In this document: positions 35,728-43,998 of the stretch, in pieces | Position numbering within the stretch: position 1 is the first letter of the stretch | Layout of the letters: every line of letters begins with the position of its first letter | DNA from: Streptomyces sp. CB02400 | Lineage (GTDB): Bacteria; Actinomycetota; Actinomycetes; Streptomycetales; Streptomycetaceae | Length of the DNA: 64,000 nt | Direction: 5' to 3' | Assembly (NCBI RefSeq): GCF_001905725.1 | Contig: NZ_LIWB01000007.1 | Coordinates: 186,001-250,000, forward strand | Notes under the pieces: model-generated | What the model saw: the letters and a program-made list of their open reading frames with translations, nothing else | Database searches by the model: none | Told to the model about the DNA's origin: nothing | Program-made: the position numbers and the translations under genes

Positions 35728-36873
35728 TCAGCGGGGCCGGCGGGAGTTGAGCCGGGCGGCCTGGCGTGTCAGGTGGGCGCGCTCGGCGAGGTCGGATGCC
35801 TTGTGGGCCGCCTCGGCGTACAGCCGTGCCGCCGTCGCCGGGTCGCCGTCGCGCTCGTGGAGGTACGCCGCCACCGCGGTGTGGCGGGGCAGGGAGGAGT
35901 CCAGCTCCGCGAGCGCCGCCAGCCCGGCGCGCGGCCCGTCTGCCTCGCCGACGGCGACCGCGCGGTTGAGCCGGACGACCGGGCTGTCGGTCAGGCGCGT
36001 GAGTTCGTCGTACCACTCGACGATCTGCACCCAGTCGGTCTCCCCGGCGGTGGGCGCGTCGGCGTGGAGGGCGGCGATGGCGGCCTGGGCCTGGAACTCG
36101 CCCAGCCGGTCACGGGCGAGGGCCGCCTGCAGGATCCCGATGCCTTCGGCGATCGCCCCGGTGTCCCAGCGGCCGCGGTCCTGCTCCGCGAGCGGCACCA
36201 GGCCCCCGTCGGGCGCGGTGCGGGCGGCGCGCCGGGCGTGGTGGAGCAGCATGAGGGCGAGCAGCCCCGCCGCCTCGGGGTGGTCGACGGCGGCCGCGAG
36301 CTGCCGGGTGAGCCGGATGGCCTCGGCGGCGAGGTCGACGTCCCCCGAGTAGCCCTCGTTGAAGACCAGGTAGAGGACGCGCAGCACGGTGGCGACGTCG
36401 CCGGGCCGGTCGAAGCGCACACCGGACACGGTGCGCTTCGCCCGGCTGATCCGCTGCGCCATGGTCGCCTCGGGCACCAGGTAGGCCCGGGCGATCTGAC
36501 GGGTGGTGAGCCCGCCGACGGCGCGCAGGGTGAGCGCGACCGCGGAGGACGGCGTCAGCGACGGATGGGCGCACAGGAAGTAGAGCTGTAGCGTGTCGTC
36601 CGCGTCGGGTGCGGGCCCGGGTGCCGGTTCCTCGTCGACGCGGTCCTCACGCCTGCGGCGGGCGGCGTCCGCTCGCGTCGCGTCGAGGAACTTGCGCCAG
36701 GCCGTGGTGATCAGCCAGCCCTTGGGGTCCCGCGGCATGTCGGCGGGCCAGACGCGGATCGCCTCGACCAGCGCGTCCTGTACGGCGTCCTCGGCCGCCG
36801 CGAAGTCGGCTCCGCGGCGGACCAGGATGGCGAGGACGCTCGGTGTGAGGCTGCGGAGCAGGGCCTCGTCCAT
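35728..36873 (-). CDS. ECF42-type RNA polymerase sigma factor with C-terminal extension
   Basis: This 381-residue protein has sigma-2 (AAAEDAVQDALVEAIRVWP) and sigma-4 (TLRAVGGLTTRQIARAYLVP, then EATMAQRISRAKR) followed by a 200-residue helical TPR-like extension (VLYLVFNEGYSG, PLAEQDRGRWD, LNRAVAVGEADGP). This is the ECF42 layout, in which the extension rather than an anti-sigma factor is thought to control activity. It follows a YCII gene, overlapping its stop region, so they are coupled. It is the intact partner of the broken copy at 28.4 to 29.6 kb and probably recognises the TGTCGA/CGWC promoters seen in this window. Confidence 0.9.
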   Translation of the reverse strand: MDEALLRSLTPSVLAILVRRGADFAAAEDAVQDALVEAIRVWPADMPRDPKGWLITTAWRKFLDATRADAARRRREDRVDEEPAPGPAPDADDTLQLYFLCAHPSLTPSSAVALTLRAVGGLTTRQIARAYLVPEATMAQRISRAKRTVSGVRFDRPGDVATVLRVLYLVFNEGYSGDVDLAAEAIRLTRQLAAAVDHPEAAGLLALMLLHHARRAARTAPDGGLVPLAEQDRGRWDTGAIAEGIGILQAALARDRLGEFQAQAAIAALHADAPTAGETDWVQIVEWYDELTRLTDSPVVRLNRAVAVGEADGPRAGLAALAELDSSLPRHTAVAAYLHERDGDPATAARLYAEAAHKASDLAERAHLTRQAARLNSRRPR

Positions 36874-36881
36874 GGGTGAGG

Positions 36882-37289
36882 TCACTCCGTGATGGTGGGC
36901 GACACGCCGTAGAACGGGCGCAGCTCCAGCCACTCGTGGATCGGCTTCCCGCCCGCCCCGGGGGCGGCCGACAGTTCCCCGGCCAGCTCGACGGCGCGCT
37001 CGTAGTCGTCGACGTCGATCACCATCCAGCCGGCGATGAGGTCCTTGGTCTCGGCGAACGGGCCGTCGGTGACCGGCGGGCGCCCCTCCCCGTCGTACCG
37101 GACCCACGTGCCCTCGGGCGCGAGCGCCTGGCCGTCGACGAACTCGCCGGTCTTCTCCAGCCGGGCCGCGAAGTCGTTCATGTACTGGATGTGCGCCGAG
37201 ATCTCCTCGGGCGTCCACTGGTCCATGGGGACGTCGTTGACCGCGGCGGGAGCGCCTCGGTAGTGCTTCAGCAGCAGGTACTTGGCCAT
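36882..37289 (-). CDS. YCII-related (DGPF) domain protein, copy 2
   Basis: This 135-residue protein starts MAKYLLLKHYRG and has the family core VTDGPFAETKDLIAGWMV. GAGGAG precedes the ATG at 37289. It is the first gene of a two-gene unit with the ECF42 sigma factor, and a perfect TGTCGA-N17-CGTC promoter lies about 50 bases upstream, which supports positive autoregulation by the sigma factor. Its biochemical function is unknown. Confidence 0.92.
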   Translation of the reverse strand: MAKYLLLKHYRGAPAAVNDVPMDQWTPEEISAHIQYMNDFAARLEKTGEFVDGQALAPEGTWVRYDGEGRPPVTDGPFAETKDLIAGWMVIDVDDYERAVELAGELSAAPGAGGKPIHEWLELRPFYGVSPTITE

Positions 37290-37339
37290 GGTGTGCTCCT
37301 CGGTTCCGATGCGGCCATTGTGGTCGCGTTCACCCCGGG

Positions 37340-37366
37340 GACGGAGCCGGACGCGGGTTCTCGACA
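37340..37366 (-). promoter_or_regulatory. ECF42-type promoter for YCII copy 2 and its sigma gene
   Basis: Read on the minus strand: TGTCGA, exactly 17 bases, CGTC, about 50 bases before the YCII start. It fits the published ECF42 consensus at every position I can compare. Confidence 0.7.
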
Positions 37367-37407
37367 TCTCCGCCGGAATTTTTTCCGGGTTCTCGTGCCG
37401 GGTCCCG

Positions 37408-38013
37408 TCAGGTCAGCAGCCGCACCCGGCTCGCGCCGAGTTCGTCGGGCATCTGGTCGCGGGTGAGCTTCCAGTCGGCACGGTGCCGGTGCCGGGCGAC
37501 GTAGTCGAGCCGGGACATGGCGAGTACGCCCCGGAAGCGGCGCTGGTGGGGCTCGAACCGTCCGGCCGCCGTCAGCCCGTCCTCGATGTCGCTGATGGCC
37601 TCCTCCAGTCAGCGCTCGACCGGGTCGGTGAGTTCCGGGTCGATCACCGCGGCATCGCGGCCGCTGCGGATGATCGGCCGGATGGCCGGCCGGATGTCGG
37701 CGGTCCGCCGCAGCCACGCCATGACCGCGTCCGGTGTCCCCTCGGCGACGGTGGCGACGAGGTCCCGCGCCGTGGAGCCGTGCTCGGAGGGGGCGGACGC
37801 GCTGCAGTGCCTCGTTGAGCCGCTCGTCGATGAGCGCTTTCATCAGTTCGCTGCGGGAGGGGAAGGACGCGTAGAAGGTCACGCGTGCGGTGCCCGCGGC
37901 GGTCGCGATGTCGTCGGCCGTGGTGGCGGTGTACCCCTTCGTCTTGAACAGCTCGAGTCCCGACTCCAGCAGCAGGCGGCGGGTCATCTGCTTCTGCGCC
38001 TCACGAAGGTTCG
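37408..38013 (-). pseudogene. TetR-family regulator with a frameshift and a stop codon
   Basis: The first frame encodes NLREAQKQMTRRLLLESGLE, then TTADDIATAAGTARVTFYASF and ELMKALIDERLNEALQRVR, a normal TetR helix-turn-helix. A one-base loss in the CCCCC run near 37789 shifts the frame. The restored frame runs SEHGSTARDLVATVAEGTPD, then RPAIRPIIRSGRDAAVIDPE and, after VER, meets a TGA near 37612 where a Trp would be expected (W-LEEAISDIEDG). It continues to a natural end LGASRVRLLT at 37408. No good start codon is left at the 5' end either. The gene is dead. Confidence 0.8.
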
Positions 38014-38059
38014 CCGTGCCGGAGACCCTGACGCCGCCCCGGCACGGCGAACGCTCACC

Positions 38060-38215
38060 TTGCGTACCGTGAAGCCTTCGGAGGAGCAGGTCGACGTCGA
38101 GTCGCTCCCGCAGCCGGGCGGCCGTGATGCCGTACGTCTCCAGGACGCGGATCCCGTCGGGGCCGGGGCGAAGACGCCGTGGTCGGTGTGGACGCGCCTG
38201 ACCGTCAGCTCGGTG
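38060..38215 (-). pseudogene. Unrecognised gene fragment
   Basis: Two adjacent frames read VRRVHTDHGVFAPAP and, after a shift, DGIRVLETYGITAARLRERL and DVDLLLRRLH. The text looks protein-like, and the TDHGVF/DGIRV pattern is faintly like the C-terminal tail of a CoA-transferase subunit, but I cannot assign it. It lies between two other remnants. Confidence 0.25.
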
Positions 38216-38667
38216 ACGGTCGTGGCGCTGAACAGCGTGCCTCCGCACCTGGCGGGCATGGCCGGCGCCACCACCGACATGCTGCGCGGCCTCGGTTTCG
38301 CGCTCGGCCCGTCGTCGGTGCGGTCGCCCTCAGCGGCGCGGGACCGGCGTTCACGGCGAACCTGCCGGGTGCGGACCTGACGCCCGGTGAGGCCGCCGCG
38401 GCGGGTGAGATCGCCCGGACGGACGGGCCGATCGCGGCGAACAGTCTGCTGCCCGGAACCCCCGGATCGACGGCGCACGGGCTCGCCCTGGGCAGCGGCT
38501 TCGGCACCGCCCACCTGGTGTGCGGGGTGGCGGTGGCCGTCGCCGCGGCTCTGACCGCCTTCGGCATGACCGGGATCCGCGCCCGCCGCTCCTCGGCGGA
38601 CGAGGAGTCCGGTGTCCTGCCGTCCGCGCCGGACGACAGGACACCGGACCTGGCCGCCGCGTCCTAA
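38205..38667 (+). pseudogene. C-terminal remnant of an MFS transporter, frameshifted
   Basis: Frame one reads SVTVVALNSVPPHLAGMAGA and TTDMLRGLGFALGP. After a one-base loss near 38310 the text continues VVGAVALSGAGPAF, then ANSLLPGTPGSTAHGLALGS and VAVAVAAALTAFGMTG with a hydrophilic tail to the stop at 38667. This is the last three helices of a DHA2-like exporter. The first three quarters are absent. Its divergent TetR neighbour is also dead, so a regulator/exporter pair has probably been lost as a unit. Confidence 0.65.
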
Positions 38668-41600
38668 CTCAGCGGCTCGATACGGAGGTTGCGGTAACGG
38701 ACCTTGTTGCCGTGGTCCTGCAGCCGGATGGCTCCGGCTGCGGGACCCTCGGCGATCCCGCCGCCCGTCGGGCCGTCGACGGTCACGTTGTCGTGGATCT
38801 TCTTGCCGTTCCACACCACGGTGACCCGCGCGTCCGACGTCTTGTTCCCTTCGGCGTCGTAGCGCGCCGCGTGGAAGACGATGTCGTACGACTGCCAGGT
38901 CTCGGGCGCCCCGGCGGCGTTCACGTCGGGGGCCTTCTTCAGATAGATCGCTCCCGCTTCGTTGGTGTCGAGCGTGGTGTCGCCGTAGGAGTCCAGGATC
39001 TGGAGCTCATAGCGGTCCTGGAGGTAGACGCCGCTGTTGGCGCGGTCCTGGCCCGTCACGTCCGGGGGCAGCTGGGGCAGCCAGTACTCCACGTGCAGCT
39101 TGAAGTCGTCGTAGCTGTTCTTGGTACGGATGTCTCCGCAGCAGACCTCCATCGCACCGTCGGTGACGGGCCACTGAACCGGGCGCCCGTCGGTGTGCTG
39201 CCACCGGTCGAGGCCGTCGCCGTCGAACAGGCTGACCGGCCTGCCGTGCCGGTCGACGCTGAGGAGGTCGAGGTTGACGTGGCCGGTGTCGCCCTCGTCG
39301 TACCGGTAGGCGATGCTGTTGTGCCCGGCGCGCAGCCTCAGGGTCTCGGTCTGCGTCGACCAGGTGTCCCAGTCACCGGTGCTGCGGAACTCGGCCTGCT
39401 TCACCTTCCGGCCGTTGACGTACAGGGAGAGGGACTTGGTGCCCTGGAAGGGGTTCGGTCCGTTGGAGTAGCGCAGCCCCACGTCGTACGTTCCGCTCCT
39501 GCGCACCTCGACGTCGAAGGTCGTGGTGGCGCCCTGGGTGCCGTACCGGTCGACGAAGCCGCTGCCGGAGTAGCCCCGGTGGTCGGTGTTGATGCCGGCC
39601 GCGCCGGTGAGGGCCGCCTCCTCGGCCTCGTACAGCGGGCCCTGTGCGGGCTGCTTGCCCGGCATGGCGTTGAGGGTGTACCAGGCCTCCGTGCTCCACA
39701 GGGTCTCGCCCGAGGCCGAGCTGAACGGGCGCGGGGAGCGGACGTGCACGACGCGGCCCGGCTTGAGTCCCTCGACGGCCAGGGTCACCTTCTTGCGGTC
39801 GCGCGACAGCTTGGCCGAGGTCACCTCCAGTGTCTCCTCGGCGATCTTGGGTCCGCCGTAGTCGCGCGTCGGGGTGTAGCGCCACTGTTCGGCCTCGTAG
39901 TGGCTGACAAGGTTGTCAGCGGTCTCCTGTGACAGCGGCTGGGTGTACTCCAGCTCGAAGCCGCCCTTCTTCACCCGCATGGCCTGGATGTCGAAGGTGT
40001 TGCCGCCGTTCGGCGTCAGCTTCTGGAGGCCGTACCTGAGCTTGCCCTCCTGGCCCCAGTTGCCGTCCGCCCCCAGACCGCCCGCGTAGATCGCGCCGTC
40101 GGGGCCCATGGTGATCCGGTTGACGCCGGCTTCGAGGCCCTGGGTGAAGCGGAAGACGGCACCCTGGTACTGGCCCTTGACCTTCTCCAGGTAGGCGCGC
40201 TGGAGACCGCCGTAGGTGACGTCACCGAACAGCATCTGCCCCTTGAACCTGCCCTTGGTCAGATAGAGCGGGTTACTGGGCGAGTTGGCGATCTCGTTCT
40301 GCGGGAGCCAGAGCACCGGCTGGGTCACCGGCTCGGAGTCGAAGGGGCCCGCGGGGTTGGTGTAGTGGTTGAAGAAGCGGTCCTGCTCGATGTGGACCAG
40401 CTTCGAGGAAGGGAGCCAGCCGCCCTGGTTGTCGGTGGCGAAGATGTCACCGCCGGGGCCCCAGCCGATGCCGTTCGGGGTGCGCAGGCCACCGGCTATG
40501 TAACTCACCTCGCCGGTCTTCTTGTCGACCTTGATGGTGGCGCCGCGGCCGGGTGCGGGCTGCGGGTCCGTGGTGGCGCCGCCGTAGTTGATGGCGACGG
40601 AGAGGTTCAGATAGAAGTAGCCCTCGCGGTACAGCAGTCCGAAGGCGAACTCGTGGAAGTTGCCGCCGTAGGGCCAGGTGGCGATCGTCCTGAACTCGTC
40701 CATGACGCCGTCGCCGTCGCTGTCGCCCAGCTCCGTCAGCTCGTGCTTCTGGGAGACGAAGATGGTGCCGTCGACGACCTTGAGGCCCATCGGCTCCTTG
40801 AGGCCCTCGGCGATCTTCGTGGCCTTCACCTCGTCCGGGCCGGTGGTGCCGGTGACCTCGTCCATGACGTAGACCTCGCCGGCGGTGTTGTCGGTGCCGC
40901 CCCAGGTGCTCACCACCAGACGGCCGTCGGGCAGCCAGTCCATGCCGGTGACCTGCGGTTCGAAGCCCTCGGGGCGCAGGTCGGTGAGGGTGTGGTCGGG
41001 GCGCACCGAGTTGAGCGGGAGGCCGTCGCCCGGCGAGTCCCTGATGCCCTCGCACTCCTTGCGGCCCGGTGCGGTGACGCGGACCACGCCGGCGTCGGTG
41101 CTCAGGGCCGCGTTCGGCACGGTCACGAAGTCGCTCGCGCCCGGCGGCTGCCAGGCGAGGTGGAGCACCTGGTCGCCGCCGCGCTCGAAGTGGTCGATGC
41201 GCAACGCGTGCATGCCCTCGGTGAGTTGGACGGTGCCGTCCTTGGGTTCGGCACCGTGCAGCCCGTCGTGGTCGATGACCACCTGGTCGTCGACCAGCAG
41301 CCGTGAGCCGTCGTCGCTGGAGAGCCGGAAGGTGTACGAGCCGTCGGCCGGCACATGGATGTTGCCGGTGACCTGGGTGACGAAGTTGTCGCTGAACCCG
41401 CCGAAGTCGCCGGTCGTGCTCCAGTCGACGGTCGGCATCAGCTTGTCGACGTTGGGGGTCTGTCCGGGCTTGAGTGTGCAGATCTTCTCGAGCGGGACCT
41501 GGACGTCGAAGACGCGCAGGGTGACTCCGGGCTCCTGGGGCGGCACGTCGGCCTGGGACGCGGAGCCCGGCCGGGCCGATGCCAGGGGGGCTCCCCAGAG

Positions 41601-41675
41601 CCCGCCCGCGACGAACGCGCCGACGAGCAGTCCTGTCAGGGATCTTCGGGCGCGCCGGTACAGCCGTGCGTCCAT
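38664..41675 (-). CDS. Secreted PA14/sugar-dehydrogenase-like/CBM/DUF1080 protein
   Basis: This 1003-residue protein has a signal peptide (1 to about 36) and a PA14 domain (about 50 to 185). A beta-propeller of the soluble glucose/sorbosone-dehydrogenase type follows (about 215 to 640; GMDWLPDGRLVVSTWGG, LRTPNGIGWGPGGDIFATDN). It ends in a CBM35-like carbohydrate-binding domain (about 690 to 815; YEAEEAALTGAAG) and a C-terminal DUF1080/3-keto-disaccharide-hydrolase domain (about 830 to 1003; VCCGDIRTKNSYDDFKLHVE, NSGVYLQDRYELQILDSYG). It should act outside the cell on a glycan, perhaps oxidising a sugar and cleaving the keto-glycoside. Two CATCGATG-core sites upstream link it to the sugar island. 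The stop overlaps the MFS remnant's stop on the other strand. Confidence 0.85.
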   Translation of the reverse strand: MDARLYRRARRSLTGLLVGAFVAGGLWGAPLASARPGSASQADVPPQEPGVTLRVFDVQVPLEKICTLKPGQTPNVDKLMPTVDWSTTGDFGGFSDNFVTQVTGNIHVPADGSYTFRLSSDDGSRLLVDDQVVIDHDGLHGAEPKDGTVQLTEGMHALRIDHFERGGDQVLHLAWQPPGASDFVTVPNAALSTDAGVVRVTAPGRKECEGIRDSPGDGLPLNSVRPDHTLTDLRPEGFEPQVTGMDWLPDGRLVVSTWGGTDNTAGEVYVMDEVTGTTGPDEVKATKIAEGLKEPMGLKVVDGTIFVSQKHELTELGDSDGDGVMDEFRTIATWPYGGNFHEFAFGLLYREGYFYLNLSVAINYGGATTDPQPAPGRGATIKVDKKTGEVSYIAGGLRTPNGIGWGPGGDIFATDNQGGWLPSSKLVHIEQDRFFNHYTNPAGPFDSEPVTQPVLWLPQNEIANSPSNPLYLTKGRFKGQMLFGDVTYGGLQRAYLEKVKGQYQGAVFRFTQGLEAGVNRITMGPDGAIYAGGLGADGNWGQEGKLRYGLQKLTPNGGNTFDIQAMRVKKGGFELEYTQPLSQETADNLVSHYEAEQWRYTPTRDYGGPKIAEETLEVTSAKLSRDRKKVTLAVEGLKPGRVVHVRSPRPFSSASGETLWSTEAWYTLNAMPGKQPAQGPLYEAEEAALTGAAGINTDHRGYSGSGFVDRYGTQGATTTFDVEVRRSGTYDVGLRYSNGPNPFQGTKSLSLYVNGRKVKQAEFRSTGDWDTWSTQTETLRLRAGHNSIAYRYDEGDTGHVNLDLLSVDRHGRPVSLFDGDGLDRWQHTDGRPVQWPVTDGAMEVCCGDIRTKNSYDDFKLHVEYWLPQLPPDVTGQDRANSGVYLQDRYELQILDSYGDTTLDTNEAGAIYLKKAPDVNAAGAPETWQSYDIVFHAARYDAEGNKTSDARVTVVWNGKKIHDNVTVDGPTGGGIAEGPAAGAIRLQDHGNKVRYRNLRIEPLS

Positions 41676-41784
41676 GCTTCCTCCTGCTGAGTCGACCGGA
41701 GGGCCGGATAACTCCGGTGCCGAATGGGCGAAACGCCAACGGTTGCGGCCGACACGCTAGGAGACTTCTGCTCAACCCGTCCAT

Positions 41785-41809
41785 ACTTTGTCATCGATGA
41801 GTTCAAAGT
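41785..41809. promoter_or_regulatory. Operator-like dyad ACTTTG-TCATCGATGA-CAAAGT
   Basis: A perfect TCATCGATGA (41791-41800) is flanked by ACTTTG and, after three bases, CAAAGT, which are also reverse complements. It lies about 115 bases before the secreted protein gene and holds the CATCGATG core of the LacI-type sites. Confidence 0.55.
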
Positions 41810-41825
41810 CCTTCCGGTGGGCAGC

Positions 41826-41840
41826 ATTCATCGATGTAAT
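41826..41840. promoter_or_regulatory. LacI-type operator, ATTCATCGATGTAAT
   Basis: A second CATCGATG-core site with the GTAA right arm of the TTACATCGATGTAA motif, centred 37 bases from the first. It lies about 150 bases before the secreted protein gene and 27 after the stop of the methyltransferase gene. Confidence 0.6.
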
Positions 41841-41866
41841 GGGTGCGCTGTGGAACCGGTGCGCGG

Positions 41867-42610
41867 TTACGGGGAGGGCGGGAGGCGGTAGACGGAGACG
41901 TGGGAGCGCGACTCGGCGGTGAACGCGGCGCCGTCCCAGTCCGCGTGCCTGGACTCCAGCTCGAAACCGGCCAGTTGGGCCATGAGGTCGAGTTCGGCCG
42001 GCCAGATGTAGCGGTGCGGGCTGCGGAACAGCTCCGCCTGCCGGCTGTCGTCGAAGTGGAAGTGGTGCGACACGACGTGCTGGCGCAGGACGTCGTAGGT
42101 GTCCAGGCCGATGTACCCGGACTCGGAATGCCAGACCGTGGCCGTCTGACCCGGTGGGAGTTTGCGCAGTTCGGGGACCCAGAGTTCGATCACGAACCGT
42201 CCGCCGGGGCCGAGGTGACGGGCGGCGTTGCGGAAGCACTCGACCTGCTCGGCCTGGGTGAGCAGATTGGAGATGGTGTTGAAGACGAGGTAGACCAGGG
42301 TGTACTCACCGGGGGCGACCGTGGTCGCCATGTCACCGATGATCACGGGGATCGTCGCCTCGTCGGCCTTGGTACGCAGTTGCTCCACCATCGGCAGGGA
42401 CAACTCGACGCCGGTGACGGGCACTCCGCGCCCGGCGAGCGGAACGGCCACCCGGCCCGTGCCGATGGCGAACTCGAGTGCCGCCCCCTCCCCCGCGAGC
42501 CGGGCGAGGCGGTCCACTGCCGGGTCCAGAACCTCGGGCGCGAACATGCCGGTGCCGGGCGTGTCATAGCGCCGGGCGGTGTCCGCGTCCCAGATCTCCT
42601 TCTGCTCCAT
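41867..42610 (-). CDS. Class I SAM-dependent methyltransferase
   Basis: This 247-residue protein has a Rossmann methyltransferase fold: motif I VLEFAIGTGRVAVPLAG (here ALEFAIGTGR), an acidic loop at VTGVELS, motif II region GEYTLVYLVFNTISNL, and post-core RFVIELWVP. It starts MEQKEIWDAD. The type is common in actinomycetes with unknown acceptor. The start ATG at 42610 has only a weak GGGGG upstream. The gene is not obviously tied to the sugar cluster. Confidence 0.85.
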   Translation of the reverse strand: MEQKEIWDADTARRYDTPGTGMFAPEVLDPAVDRLARLAGEGAALEFAIGTGRVAVPLAGRGVPVTGVELSLPMVEQLRTKADEATIPVIIGDMATTVAPGEYTLVYLVFNTISNLLTQAEQVECFRNAARHLGPGGRFVIELWVPELRKLPPGQTATVWHSESGYIGLDTYDVLRQHVVSHHFHFDDSRQAELFRSPHRYIWPAELDLMAQLAGFELESRHADWDGAAFTAESRSHVSVYRLPPSP

Positions 42611-42656
42611 GCCCCCAACGCTCGCCGCCGCGCCCGGTGCTGTCCAGCGAATTACG

Positions 42657-43469
42657 TCAGGGCTTGCGGGCGAGACCGCCGTGCTCACCGATGGGTTCCG
42701 GGGCGGGGGTGTCGCTGTCCGGGCGCCAGAGCGGGACCGAGACGACGCCGGGCTCGACGAGGTCCAGGCCCTCGAAGTACGCCGCGATCTGATCGATGGT
42801 GCGCAGGTTGTAGGGGACGGCGCCGCTCTCGTTGTAGGCGTCCTGGGCCTGCTCGAAGACGGGGTCGATGCCGCGCGAGCCGTCGTTGACGGAGAGGTAG
42901 CTGCCGGAGGGCAGTGCGGCCATCAGCCGGGTGACGATGGAACGGGCCTGGTCGTAGTCGGCGATGTGGCCCAGGATGTTGCTGAGGATGAGGGCGGTGG
43001 GACGCTTGAAGTCCAGCGTCTCGGCGGCGACCTCCAGGATGCGGTCGGGGTCCAGGATGTCGGCGTCCACGTACGCGGTCGCCCCCTCCGGGGTGGAGTA
43101 GAGCAGGGCGCGGGCGTGGGCCAGGACCATCGGGTCGTTGTCGACGTAGACGATCCGGGACTCGGGGGCGATCCGCTGGGCGACCTGATGGGTGTTGTCG
43201 GCCGTCGGCAGTCCGGTCCCGATGTCCAGGAACTGCCGGATGCCCACCTCGCCGGCCAGATAGGTGATGTTGCGGCGCAGGAAGGCACGGCTGCTGCGGG
43301 CGATGGTGACGATCCCGGGGAAGACGGCGGTGTAGGCGTCGCCGGCCTCCTCGTCGACGGGGTAGTTGTCCTTCCCGCCCAGCCAGTAGTTCCAGATGCG
43401 GGCCGAGTGCGGCACCGAGGTGTCGATCTTCTGCTGCGCTGATCCGGGCGCCGCGGCAGGGTCGGTCAT
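42657..43469 (-). CDS. SAM-dependent methyltransferase (DUF574 family)
   Basis: This 270-residue protein has the hallmarks of the actinobacterial S-adenosylmethionine-dependent DUF574 family: SARIWNYWLGGKDNYPVDEE near the start, then RQFLDIGTGLPTADNTHQVA (motif I), RIVYVDNDPMVLAHARALL and a central DPDRIL segment. The ATG at 43469 begins MTDPAAAPGSAQ. Streptomyces carry many paralogues, often beside regulators, and their substrates are unknown. It is followed on the left by the class I methyltransferase, 46 bases away. Confidence 0.9.
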   Translation of the reverse strand: MTDPAAAPGSAQQKIDTSVPHSARIWNYWLGGKDNYPVDEEAGDAYTAVFPGIVTIARSSRAFLRRNITYLAGEVGIRQFLDIGTGLPTADNTHQVAQRIAPESRIVYVDNDPMVLAHARALLYSTPEGATAYVDADILDPDRILEVAAETLDFKRPTALILSNILGHIADYDQARSIVTRLMAALPSGSYLSVNDGSRGIDPVFEQAQDAYNESGAVPYNLRTIDQIAAYFEGLDLVEPGVVSVPLWRPDSDTPAPEPIGEHGGLARKP

Positions 43470-43998
43470 GAGTACCGTCCGTAGTCGTTCGGGAGCTGTT
43501 CTGGCCAACGCATAATCTACGGTCCCACAGCTCGGCGGCGCAGGCTTGTTCGGCAGGGACACGGGGCGACTTCACATCGCGCGGTCCGCGAAACGGGCCA
43601 GGTTCACCGCCGCGCCGCGCGGTCCGGTGGCCGCTGATTCCTCGCTCCCGCCGCCCCTTCCCGTTCCCGTCCTCAAGGGGCGCTGCCCCTTTGCCCCCGA
43701 CGTGCGGGTGGGTGGGGGTTGTTCGCGTCCACGCGGCGGAGCCGCATATCGACACGGCCCCGCGCCCCTGCAGGGGCGCGGGGAACTGCGCGAACGGGGG
43801 TCCGGGGGCGGAGCCCCCAGGGACGGGAAGGGGCGGCGGGGGCGATGACCGCCTCTGGCAGCAGACGGCGGGAGCACCCTGCTGACCAGGCGGGCCGCCC
43901 AGCAGGGCGGGTCCAGCCGGCCGAAGGGCGGTCGAGGTGCGGCAGTCGGTCCACGGCGCCATCCTCCGTGCACCGGAACAGCCGAGCCGGCTCCCCTC
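43470..43998. other. Noncoding region with Streptomyces-type palindromic repeats
   Basis: About 530 bases without a gene. It holds a 26-bp perfect palindrome and a GGGGGC-GGA-GCCCCC stem, with the GGGGAACTGCGCGA text between that I recall as frequent in Streptomyces spacers, plus an AGGGGCGCTGCCCCTT stem near 43676. The frames found here are by-products of these repeats. Confidence 0.6.
43758..43783. repeat. 26-bp perfect palindrome (CCCCGCGCCCCTG and complement)
   Basis: CCCCGCGCCCCTG is followed at once by its reverse complement, then by GAACTGCGCGA and a second stem (43804-43818). The pair of stems could act as a terminator for the pyruvate carboxylase gene ending nearby on the minus strand, though they lie beyond its stop by 216 bases. 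Confidence 0.8.
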
